Assembly: GCA_039923455.1 (NCBI GenBank)
Contig: JBDTCS010000307.1
Location: 1 to 17,240, forward strand
DNA: 17,240 bases
From: JBDTCS01 sp039923455
Lineage (GTDB): Bacteria > Bacteroidota > Ignavibacteria > Palsa-1295
Reading direction: 5' to 3'
Each line of letters starts with the position of its first letter. The stretch's first letter is position 1. Below, in pieces: positions 7,901 to 14,633 of this stretch. The position numbers and the translations under genes were made by a program. The notes under the pieces are model-generated. The model searched no databases, had not been told where the DNA came from, and worked only from the letters and a program-made list of their open reading frames with translations.

Positions 7901-8764
7901 TTCCTCAATCACTTTTCGTGCATCAAACGTCTCGCTGAATACCGGCAGCACATCGCAACCAACCGCATCAAATATGCGAATAAGTTCGTCGATGTATGCA
8001 GTGTCCCCAGAGATTACATTGGTCCGAAGCAAGAGAATCCCAACTGCGGTAGTATGTTTACGCGGACGCCAGTTCAAGAAGTCGCTGGTGCTCTCAAAAA
8101 GCTTCGGAGCGTCGGGATAGTAGATCGCTTCAGAAATAGCTGAGCTTGGAACAACGTATTCCAATGTCGCGAATTCAGAACGCGTGAGTCGCAATAGGAT
8201 GCGCAGCAGCGAATCAGTATTCGCTGCTGTCGGTTCAAGCCACGCCAGATATGCTTCGAGATAATACCGAATTCCTTGCGCACGACCAGGCAATAACTTC
8301 AGCACTTTTGGAACGAGTGCGATTAACTCCTTCAAGCGCTGAACCAGATCATCCTCATCGACAATCCGCAGGAGCAACTCCCGCATCTTGCTCATACCTG
8401 AGTTATCAGACTTTTCGCGCTCAGGTTTTTCCTTCGTCGATAAGCTGAATTTATCAATACGCATTAAGCGCATCAACTTACCACTGGAGCTGAACGGGAG
8501 AAACTGATACGCTCTCGGATGCGAGTCAAGAGCACGGACAATTCGCTCGACGCAATCTTCCGATAAGATATGACTCGCAAGAATCAGATCGGCAGCGTGA
8601 ATCTTATGCTGAATATCTGCTTCGCAATTTCGCTCGATCTCTTCTTGAGTGATCGTCGTAAGATCGAACAGCCCATCGTCAAGCGTAACGCGTAGCTTGG
8701 CGAGCGCGACTTGCAAAGCCGGCCCGCGATTTAGTTCAAGCGCGATAAGCAGTACGTTAGTCAT
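4994..8764 (-). CDS. bchH: Magnesium chelatase subunit H (protoporphyrin IX Mg-chelatase)
   Basis: This 1256-residue porphyrin-binding subunit inserts Mg2+ into protoporphyrin IX, powered by the I/D complex, as the first committed step of (bacterio)chlorophyll synthesis. Residues ~1-165 match the DUF3479 domain found in BchH/ChlH but not CobN: DLILASHILSEDCVERIV, then SGKLMRLMRIDKFSL, then LVPKVLKLLPGRAQGIRYY. The CobN/Mg-chelatase core follows, with DAVLHFGTHGALEFMPGK (HFGTHG at residues 579-584) and NNPSEAAIAKRRSYATLISYL. The length equals typical BchH. The start overlaps the end of bchD by 8 bases, indicating coupled translation. The paralogue class (BchH versus the green sulfur BchS/BchT) cannot be decided by eye. 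Confidence 0.93.
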   Translation of the reverse strand: MTNVLLIALELNRGPALQVALAKLRVTLDDGLFDLTTITQEEIERNCEADIQHKIHAADLILASHILSEDCVERIVRALDSHPRAYQFLPFSSSGKLMRLMRIDKFSLSTKEKPEREKSDNSGMSKMRELLLRIVDEDDLVQRLKELIALVPKVLKLLPGRAQGIRYYLEAYLAWLEPTAANTDSLLRILLRLTRSEFATLEYVVPSSAISEAIYYPDAPKLFESTSDFLNWRPRKHTTAVGILLLRTNVISGDTAYIDELIRIFDAVGCDVLPVFSETFDARKVIEEYWRSKAGVALVDAVVSLTGFPLVGGHVRSESEKASEALHMLNVPYYSTVTLTHQSLSEWEQSRQGLSPVQVATNIALTELDGAIEPIVIASSDGANGKQLIPANAQLLVSRVAKRLELKHKPNSDKRVALVVFCFPPARGAVGTAAYLDVFESAFRLITRMKSEGYTIDLPADSRELLRAVLGEGETHAASSTHLNVCAKIPKREYERLVPRWREIANEWGEPPGEINSDGESLLVQGKHFGNLFIGVQPGFGYEGDPMRLLFAKNATPHHGFAAFYAYLNHIWKADAVLHFGTHGALEFMPGKHAGLSDTCWPQTLIGDVPNLYLYSVNNPSEAAIAKRRSYATLISYLAPSSVRAGSYKSLAELRSLIQDYQSLSDDAPKNKRDALTELILEKGSECHLAPRAGDPIRSIDKQLQEIESRLIPLGLRTINEGVDPATLQDMLEEMAAFARPELGLESLHDLLAFDNFESNFSQLADEAQKAIRLTVSEIISALVTPSDVRIRGLSKKYSKTRATESKYRKMLEFIVDVAARAQATNEIEPIIRALRGEFIEPGPGGDVLRVPKSLPAGRNITSLNPNAIPSALAVRLAKQTVAQLLTRSRAASGSAYPECIGMVLWGLDNIKTAGEAVAQAFYLLGVEIEPDALGNMTRIRVIPIKELGRPRIDCVFTVSGIFRDLFGLQMELLDEAVRMVASLNETDEENFVRKHKRELVAGGMNEGEAAFRVFSNASGSYGTNVDYMVMSGNWEEQKDLAGIFSKRKGFAFGKRREVVRAPEVLRALSKYIDVTFQNLDSSEIGISDVDHYYEYLGGITNLATVSRGKAPNAFVADTTTAYGVVRTLEETVQLEAQTKLLNPKWYEGMLKHGFEGVEEIKKRVDYNYGWSATANAVPSWFYDEVFENFVGDDAMRDRMQSANADSFRGMLERLSEANARGFWSASQDKLEKLGNVTDELEDEMEGIVYAIESEE

Positions 8765-10259
8765 GTACTCTGTTCCTACTATGCACCTTCACATATTGCA
8801 CCGTGGCACGTAGTGTTTTTGCGAGAGAGTCTACGTGATTATTCACGCTCTTCTCGCTCGCGGCAACGATTGTGAATTCAATCTTCTCTTCGCTGACAAG
8901 TTGGCTCAGCGACTCTAACTCCTCACGAATGTTTGCACCAGTTCGAAGTGTCTGGTTTGCCTTTCCATCGGTGAAGAGAAGTATTCGTACTTGAGCGAAT
9001 CGTTGTCGTGACCGAAATGCGTGTGCCATGAGAACGGCTTCTTCAAGTCCGGACGCAAGCGGCGTTGCAGCTCCGGTTGGCATTGCAAAGAGTCCGCGAG
9101 CCGCTGCAGCAACTCCTCGCGTTGGATGGACGATCACTTCCGCTCTCTTCCCTCTTGCACAAATGACTCCAACATAATTTCGCTCTTGATACGATCGCGA
9201 GAGCGCTTGCATCGCAAATCCTTTCGCTGATCTGATCCGCGAAGCTGCCGACATACTCCCGCTTGAATCAATCACGAGAATTGTGAGCTGGACTGGCGAT
9301 GCCGTAATCGTGACGCTTCGAAGATCATCCATCTCAAGTAGGATCGAACGAGCGGTGTCGTTTGATCGAGCCTTTCGTGAAGGTTGCCAAGGTAGCGCAA
9401 CTGCGAGCGTTTGATAAAGTGAAATGCGAGAAGTGCCGCGCGCTCTGTTGCCTTGCACTACTCGGCCGGGTCTTCCGTGGCTGGCAGACTTGCTCCCCTT
9501 CGAGCGCGAGTGCTCTCGTTGGGTAGTCTTATATATAGGAGGCTTGGGTTGCCTGTGGCCGTTCAGCGGCTCAACATTCTGCGGCAAGAAGACTTCTTCA
9601 TTTGATGAGTCACGCTCACCTTCGGACTTGCCTGCTACATCTCCACTTCTTTGCGCCCCATCATCTCTCTTGGTCTGTGGCTCAGAGCCACTCGATCGGT
9701 TTCCCGATTGCTCAATCTTGAATTCACGAATTTTAAGTTGTGGCAGAAGCGCGCACTCCAACAATTCTCCATCTGTCGCACCGAGACTTCTCAATCTGGC
9801 CACAACGAGATCAACACTTGATGACGCTATGATTGCGCCAACTTCTCTAGGAGCGACATCAGGTAGTTCTACTGTTGTATCTTCCAAAAAGAGTGACACC
9901 AGATTCGCAACAGGTCGCAAGTTGTTCAATTCGTTCGCTCGAACGCCCAGAATCAATCGAAGCGTCTCGGTCTCAACTACATTTCGCAGAACAGTCGAAA
10001 GGAAATCCGTGGAGCGAGCAGCTGCATCAGGGATGTGGAGATAAACAAGTCTATCAACATTTCGAGCGATGCTGGATGAGAGAAGTTCACGTACTTCGAA
10101 CGCGCTTAAATGTTGTGGAAGACGAACGTGCAGTGAGCTTGTGCCGAAATCTATTAAGGCAGACTTACTCGCGACAAACGGATCATCACTGATTACAACC
10201 AAAGTCCGAATACTTCCCGTGATCGAATTCAGCGCACGCCTAATTAGATCGGTCTTCAT
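8757..10259 (-). CDS. bchD: Magnesium chelatase subunit D (short form)
   Basis: This 500-residue D subunit forms the platform with BchI that drives Mg insertion by BchH. The C-terminal von Willebrand A domain (about 320-490) is intact. The MIDAS residues are in DSSGS (331-335), the TPL threonine is Thr399, and the aspartate of FTDGKAN is Asp431. Before it lies the family's conserved GRPGRVV...LYQTLAVALPWQ segment (262-292), preceded by a charged linker rich in Ser/Arg/Glu (185-260). The N-terminal ~180 residues correspond in position to the AAA+ domain but show no Walker A or B motif and are much shorter than usual; BchD is normally 600-700 residues. It starts 5 bases after bchI and overlaps bchH. 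Confidence 0.9.
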   Translation of the reverse strand: MKTDLIRRALNSITGSIRTLVVISDDPFVASKSALIDFGTSSLHVRLPQHLSAFEVRELLSSSIARNVDRLVYLHIPDAAARSTDFLSTVLRNVVETETLRLILGVRANELNNLRPVANLVSLFLEDTTVELPDVAPREVGAIIASSSVDLVVARLRSLGATDGELLECALLPQLKIREFKIEQSGNRSSGSEPQTKRDDGAQRSGDVAGKSEGERDSSNEEVFLPQNVEPLNGHRQPKPPIYKTTQREHSRSKGSKSASHGRPGRVVQGNRARGTSRISLYQTLAVALPWQPSRKARSNDTARSILLEMDDLRSVTITASPVQLTILVIDSSGSMSAASRIRSAKGFAMQALSRSYQERNYVGVICARGKRAEVIVHPTRGVAAAARGLFAMPTGAATPLASGLEEAVLMAHAFRSRQRFAQVRILLFTDGKANQTLRTGANIREELESLSQLVSEEKIEFTIVAASEKSVNNHVDSLAKTLRATVQYVKVHSRNRVHD

Positions 10260-10264
10260 CGTAC

Positions 10265-11335
10265 TTATCGAACAGATTCGAGGACAGCTGCAATGCGGTG
10301 GCCGCTTTCGTAGCTATCAAACGGGCCGCGACGCAAACGATGCGTGAGTGATGCGATAGCGACTGCATCGATATCAGATGCAAGTACTGGAGTCCGGCCT
10401 TCAAAAGCAGCCAGTGCACGTGCGGCTCTGACGAGCGTTAGGTCACCACGATGTCCTTCCATTTCAAGCGCTTGAGAGATCTTAGCAGCTCGCTCTATTG
10501 CTACGTTTGGAATTTCGATCGCATTCAGATTTTGCATTGCATTTCCGATGCGCTCGCGAAGCAAATCTTCTTGCTCCGAGTAGCTTGCGACGAACGCCGC
10601 CGAATCATCCTCGAATGCAAGTCGCCGGCGAACAACTTCCGTCCGTGCATCAACATCATCTTCTTTCTCAAGAAACACGGCAAGCCCAAAACGATCGAGT
10701 AACTGCGGACGTAGTTCGCCCTCTTCCGGATTGCAAGAACCAACCAGTACAAATGCCGCAGGATGTTTGACCGACAAACCTTCACGCTCCACGATATTCT
10801 CTTTGCTCTGCGCGACATCCAGCAAGAGATCCACTATGTGATCTTCGAGCAGATTCACTTCGTCGACATAGAGTATGCCGCGATTCGCATTTGCCAAAAT
10901 CCCAGGCTCAAAAACACGAATGCCCTCTTTCACGGCGCGTTCGAAATGAATCGCGCCAAGTAATCTATCTTCGGTCGTTCCAAGCGGAAGATCAACAAGT
11001 GGACGAGGAATATCAACAACTTCAATGCTCGCTAACTCGGAGCAATCGGAGCACCACTGATCAGGTTGGTCAGGGTCACAGTGATAGCTGCATGTCGCGA
11101 CACTTCGAATGTTCGGGAGTACTTCTCGGAGCGCGCGAACGGCCGTTGATTTTCCGGTGCCACGTTCACCGAAGAGCAAGACGCCTCCGAGCCCCGGATC
11201 GATCGCGGATAAGATCAACGCACGCTTCATTTCCAATTGACCTACGATCGCAGAAAAAGGATAGCGTGACCGAGCCACTCGTGTTGGCGAGTCTTGGGTG
11301 TTTTTAAAAGAAAAAGGCGAAGTTGGCCGCTCCAT
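10265..11335 (-). CDS. bchI: Magnesium chelatase ATPase subunit I
   Basis: This 356-residue AAA+ ATPase assembles with BchD and supplies ATP hydrolysis for Mg insertion. It begins with the family motif YPFSAIVGQLEMKRALIL (25-42). Then come Walker A GERGTGKST (56-64), Walker B ILYVDEVNLL (154-163), a sensor-1 region with VGSCNPEEG (198-206), RPQLLDRFG with the arginine finger (209-217), and a sensor-2-like HRGDLTLVRAARA (295-307). Four cysteines (Cys82, Cys86, Cys95, Cys98) sit between Walker A and B, an insert known from some BchI/ChlI proteins and possibly metal-binding. A GAGGAG lies 13 bases before the ATG, a rather long spacing. It follows gpmA by 66 bases. Confidence 0.95.
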   Translation of the reverse strand: MERPTSPFSFKNTQDSPTRVARSRYPFSAIVGQLEMKRALILSAIDPGLGGVLLFGERGTGKSTAVRALREVLPNIRSVATCSYHCDPDQPDQWCSDCSELASIEVVDIPRPLVDLPLGTTEDRLLGAIHFERAVKEGIRVFEPGILANANRGILYVDEVNLLEDHIVDLLLDVAQSKENIVEREGLSVKHPAAFVLVGSCNPEEGELRPQLLDRFGLAVFLEKEDDVDARTEVVRRRLAFEDDSAAFVASYSEQEDLLRERIGNAMQNLNAIEIPNVAIERAAKISQALEMEGHRGDLTLVRAARALAAFEGRTPVLASDIDAVAIASLTHRLRRGPFDSYESGHRIAAVLESVR

Positions 11336-11401
11336 AAATGGGTAAATTACTCCTCAAGACCCGAAAACGAATGGAGTGAGTGGGTAGTGCCCTACACGAT
11401 A

Positions 11402-12022
11402 TCAGACTGTCGCGGGAGCACGCGTGACTTTGTTCGAAACCACTCCCTCGCTATCCACATCGTAAATGATCAGCACCGCGTTCGGAATATTAAGCGCGAG
11501 CACTTGCTCACGCGTAAGCTTATCCAATTGCATCACAATCGCTCGCAGTGAATTTCCGTGAGCGGACACGAGCACAGTTTTGCCCTGCGCAGCCATTGGA
11601 AGAATGTCTTTCTCGAAGTATGGAAGTGTACGCTCAGCGGTGTCTTTTAAGCTTTCGCCGTTCGGCGGTGGCACATCGAAACTTCTCCGCCAAATATGGA
11701 CTTGATCGGCCCCGAACTTCACCGCACACTCTGCCTTGTTGAGCCCTTGCAGATCGCCATACATTCTTTCGTTGAGCGCAGCATCTTTCGTGACTCCTAC
11801 ATTCGGCTGCTTCGCACCTTCGAGCACAAGCTCGGTCGTCATGATCGCGCGTTCAAGGACGGATGTGAATGCATGATCGAGCTTCGTATGGATGAGCAAC
11901 TTCCCCGCTTCAAGCGCATCGCGTTTGCCTTTTTCAGTTAGCCCAATATCCACCCAACCTGTAAATCTGTTCTCCTGATTCCAAAGCGATTCACCGTGAC
12001 GAATTAAAATGAGCTTACCCAT
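11402..12022 (-). CDS. gpmA: 2,3-bisphosphoglycerate-dependent phosphoglycerate mutase
   Basis: This 206-residue glycolytic enzyme interconverts 3- and 2-phosphoglycerate. It starts LILIRHGESLWNQENRFTGW, with the phosphohistidine His9 in RHGES. Glu85 is in ALNERMYGDLQGLNK and the second catalytic histidine is His155 in SAHGNSLRAIV. The LTEKGKRDA and ERAIMTTEL segments are also typical of GpmA. It is the short form; the E. coli enzyme is about 250 residues, and the missing part is mainly the long C-terminal tail and an internal insert. It follows mreD by 27 bases, an unusual partner, and precedes bchI. Confidence 0.93.
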   Translation of the reverse strand: MGKLILIRHGESLWNQENRFTGWVDIGLTEKGKRDALEAGKLLIHTKLDHAFTSVLERAIMTTELVLEGAKQPNVGVTKDAALNERMYGDLQGLNKAECAVKFGADQVHIWRRSFDVPPPNGESLKDTAERTLPYFEKDILPMAAQGKTVLVSAHGNSLRAIVMQLDKLTREQVLALNIPNAVLIIYDVDSEGVVSNKVTRAPATV

Positions 12023-12049
12023 ATAATCAAATGTCTGAAACTATGATAA

Positions 12050-12532
12050 CTAAAATGCGCGCTTGCGCATAAAATATAGCAGTGGGATAATTGCGATCAC
12101 GGTCGTATACAAGGCGCCGAGCGCACCGTATCGAAATGCGAACTCACCAAACGAGATCTCACTTCCGCGAGTATAGATGAAGAAATACAGTGCATTGTTC
12201 ACGATTGCTGTGCCGAGCGTCATCACAAGAAACGGCCAGTTACGAATACGTTGCTCGCTCATATCGGCATCGAAAAAGAACCCGAGTAAAAAACAGGCGA
12301 TCGTCTTGCTGAGTGCGTGCGCTCCGAGAATTCCGGAGGAAAAAATATCGAGCACAAGCCCAAGCGCAAATCCGGATACCACCCCGGCGAACTGCCCCTC
12401 TCGAACCGTTAGCCACACGATAAAGATCAAGACAAAATCAGGCGATGCACCCGCAATCGAAATAATGCGCGAGACGAGCACTTGCACAATAATGAGCACA
12501 AGTCCAATAGCGGCGTAAATCAGATATTTCAC
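12050..12532 (-). CDS. mreD: Rod-shape determining protein MreD
   Basis: This 160-residue integral membrane protein is part of the elongasome with MreB and MreC. It has about five hydrophobic helices, beginning IYAAIGLVLIIVQVLVS, with the family feature GLVLDIFSSGILGAHALSKT (a conserved D and a G-rich turn) and a basic end MRKRAF. The start is GTG at 12532, 15 bases after the mreC stop. Sequence conservation is low in this family, so the mreB-mreC context carries much of the weight. Confidence 0.85.
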   Translation of the reverse strand: MKYLIYAAIGLVLIIVQVLVSRIISIAGASPDFVLIFIVWLTVREGQFAGVVSGFALGLVLDIFSSGILGAHALSKTIACFLLGFFFDADMSEQRIRNWPFLVMTLGTAIVNNALYFFIYTRGSEISFGEFAFRYGALGALYTTVIAIIPLLYFMRKRAF

Positions 12533-12547
12533 TCTGGTGGTAACTCG

Positions 12548-13408
12548 CTATTTTTTAATTAATTGCTTTGCCGCATCATCGCGAGCTCGCTGTTCGAGCG
12601 ATAGTCGCTCGCGCTCCAGTGCAACATCTTTCAGAACAACGTAGGCATGCTCGACTCGAAAAAGGTTTACGATCGGATCCAGCGTAATGCGACGGAAGAG
12701 TGAGTTCGGTTCGGGCTCTAATCGAAGGATCGTTCCGATCGGGACATCCGACGGAAAGAACGCCGAGTACTCGCTGGTGGAGACAAGATCGCCGACCTTG
12801 GCATCCAAGGCCTTCGGAACATTCCGCATCACAAGCGTAGGGCCGCCATCCCAAGCAACGATCCCTTCGACACGTGTTCTCGCAACTTTCGCTGACGCAC
12901 GGAAATCTCGATTGAAGAGCATCTCGACAAGCGCGAAATTCTGGCTCGTAGAATATACTTTGCCGATCAAACCAGCATCCGTCACGACCGCCATGTCCTT
13001 CATAATACCATCGGCTGATCCTCGCGAGAGCGTGACCATGTTGCGTTCGAAGTTTGTCGTTTTACCGACAACTTCTGCTGGCAATAATTTCCACTCTGGT
13101 CGATTCGCGATGCCGAGCAATTTGCGAAGTTCCGAGTTCTCCACCTTTGCACGACGCAACCGACCAACTTCAGACGCAAGCTCGATTGCTTGACTACGAA
13201 GCTCTTTGTTCTCGCGAGCTAGCGCAAAGGGATTTGGAATCCAAGAAGTGGTGGATTGAAGCGAACCGACGACTGCTGTCGTGAAGGCCCGAAGCGGTTG
13301 GACATCGGTCGCCTGATTCAGTGCGATCATAACAAGAGAAAGCGCCACGAAGATCGTAAGCGCTACATACTCTTTGAACGCAAGTATCAGATCGAGAAAC
13401 CGTTGCAT
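12548..13408 (-). CDS. mreC: Rod-shape determining protein MreC
   Basis: This 286-residue periplasmic scaffold links cytoplasmic MreB to the wall synthases. A single N-terminal membrane anchor (about residues 13-33, YVALTIFVALSLVMIAL) is followed by a coiled coil (RENKELRSQAIELASEVGRLRRAKVENSELRKLL). The beta-barrel domains then include VVGKTTNFERNMVTLSRGSADGI and GLIGKVYSTSQNFALVEML, with the typical VGDLVSTSEYSAFFPSDVPIG segment. The C-terminus ends in a charged helix (LSLEQRARDDAAKQLIKK). It lies 72 bases after mreB and 15 before mreD. Confidence 0.93.
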   Translation of the reverse strand: MQRFLDLILAFKEYVALTIFVALSLVMIALNQATDVQPLRAFTTAVVGSLQSTTSWIPNPFALARENKELRSQAIELASEVGRLRRAKVENSELRKLLGIANRPEWKLLPAEVVGKTTNFERNMVTLSRGSADGIMKDMAVVTDAGLIGKVYSTSQNFALVEMLFNRDFRASAKVARTRVEGIVAWDGGPTLVMRNVPKALDAKVGDLVSTSEYSAFFPSDVPIGTILRLEPEPNSLFRRITLDPIVNLFRVEHAYVVLKDVALERERLSLEQRARDDAAKQLIKK

Positions 13409-13465
13409 CTATACTTCAGACCGCGCCGAATGAATGAAAATATTGCGCGTGGAAAACACGTGATA

Positions 13466-13495
13466 TAATATCTTCTGCTTCTAATATCTTCTGCT
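13466..13495 (-). repeat. 14-bp direct repeat spanning the mreB stop codon
   Basis: TAATATCTTCTGCT occurs at 13466-13479 and again at 13482-13495 (plus-strand reading), period 16. The second copy covers the last codons and TAG stop of mreB; the first lies just downstream. It looks like a small tandem duplication of the gene's end, without effect on the protein. Confidence 0.7.
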
Positions 13496-14500
13496 CTTGA
13501 TCAGCACGCGCATGTACCCTTGCAGATTTTCGAGCACCTTGCCGGTGCCACGCACAACTGCAGTGAGCGGATCATCAGCGATATGAACAGGAAGATTCGT
13601 CTCCAAGCGCAGGCGCTCGTCAAGTCCCTTGAGCAATGCACCACCGCCAGAAAGCATCATTCCACGATCAAGAATATCTGCTGATAACTCTGGAGGTGTG
13701 CGCTCCAAACTTACTTTGACAGCTTCGACGATTTGGTTCACAGGATCAGCGAGTGCTTCGCGAACTTCCGATGAACTCACTTCGATCGTCTTCGGAATTC
13801 CGGCAACAAGATCGCGTCCCTTTACCTCGACCATCAATTCCTCTTCGAGCGGCATTGCACTACCAACCTGACACTTGATCAACTCTGCGGTGCGTTCACC
13901 GATCAGAATATTATAATTACGCTTGAAGAACTGCATCACGGCTGTTGTTAGCTCATCGCCTGCAACACGAATCGACTCTTGATTCACGATGCCCGAAAGC
14001 GCAATAACTGCGATCTCCGTTGTACCACCGCCAATATCAATGATGATATTGCCGACAGGTGCTTCGACGTCAACGCCGATGCCAATCGCTGCAGCCATTG
14101 GCTCTGCGATAAGATGCACTTCTTTTGCGCCGGCATGTTCAGCCGAATCACGAACGGCACGCTTTTCTACTTCCGTAATGCCTGAGGGCACACTGATCAC
14201 GATACGACGTGATGGCAACCACGATGGATGAACGCGTTTGATGAGCGCACGCAACATGCCTTCGGCAATTTCGAAATCGGCAATCACGCCATCCTTCATC
14301 GGACGGATCGTTTGAATGTCGCGATGTGTGCGCCCGACCATTGCCTGCGCTTCACGACCGATTGCTACAATCTTTTTTGTATTCGTATCAAAAGCTACGA
14401 TCGAAGGTTCATTGAGTACGATCCCCTTGCCCTTCGTATAGATCAGCGTGTTCGCTGTTCCGAGGTCGATCGCGAGGTCTGCACTAAAAACACTAAACAT
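13481..14500 (-). CDS. mreB: Rod-shape determining protein MreB (bacterial actin)
   Basis: This 339-residue actin-family ATPase polymerises at the membrane and guides cell-wall elongation. Phosphate-1 motif DLGTANT is at residues 12-18, phosphate-2 IDIGGGTTEIAV at 154-165, and the adenosine motif LSGGGALLKGL at 283-293. The EPMAAAIGIG and RTHRDIQTIRPMKDGVIADFE segments are near invariant in MreB. The length is normal. The ATG at 14500 gives MFSVFSADLAIDLG, a family-typical start with a hydrophobic membrane-contact stretch. A candidate promoter lies 48 bases upstream, and mreC and mreD follow. Confidence 0.97.
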   Translation of the reverse strand: MFSVFSADLAIDLGTANTLIYTKGKGIVLNEPSIVAFDTNTKKIVAIGREAQAMVGRTHRDIQTIRPMKDGVIADFEIAEGMLRALIKRVHPSWLPSRRIVISVPSGITEVEKRAVRDSAEHAGAKEVHLIAEPMAAAIGIGVDVEAPVGNIIIDIGGGTTEIAVIALSGIVNQESIRVAGDELTTAVMQFFKRNYNILIGERTAELIKCQVGSAMPLEEELMVEVKGRDLVAGIPKTIEVSSSEVREALADPVNQIVEAVKVSLERTPPELSADILDRGMMLSGGGALLKGLDERLRLETNLPVHIADDPLTAVVRGTGKVLENLQGYMRVLIKSRRY

Positions 14501-14547
14501 TTGAAATTCCGGAGCTGAGAACGGTGGTGACTGTTTCTACGATGACT

Positions 14548-14576
14548 ATTCTAAGATGCTGAGACGGGTAACACAA
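14548..14576 (-). promoter_or_regulatory. Candidate sigma-70-type promoter for mreBCD
   Basis: On the minus strand TTGTGT (14571-14576) and TAGAAT (14548-14553) are separated by exactly 17 bases. TAGAAT matches five of six -10 positions; the -35 match is weaker. The transcript would start near 14541, leaving a ~40-base leader to the mreB ATG. It lies in the 133-base purH-mreB gap. Confidence 0.4.
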
Positions 14577-14633
14577 TCTTTTCGAATTCTGTCGCAATCT
14601 GAACACGACTATTGCAACGTATTTGCAAAAGAA

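Noticed and set aside
4994..8764. CobN-type cobaltochelatase for cobalamin synthesis
   Set aside because: The N-terminus matches DUF3479 with the MRL...FSL and LPGRAQ segments found in BchH/ChlH, and the HFGTHGALEFMPGK and NNPSEAAIAKRRSYA stretches read as Mg-chelatase. No other cobalamin genes are nearby.
9424..10044. 206-codon plus-strand frame opposite bchD
   Set aside because: It is antisense to the BchD linker and N-terminal region; Ser/Arg/Leu-rich shadow composition.
11336..11401. Possible terminator or promoter between gpmA and bchI
   Set aside because: GGG-CACTA-CCC can pair only over three bases and no -35/-10 pair fits well, so neither is supported.
14585..14633. Hairpins downstream of purH (TGCAA/TTGCA, GCAAT/ATTGC)
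   Set aside because: Stems of five pairs, AT-rich and without a U-run; not convincing as a terminator.
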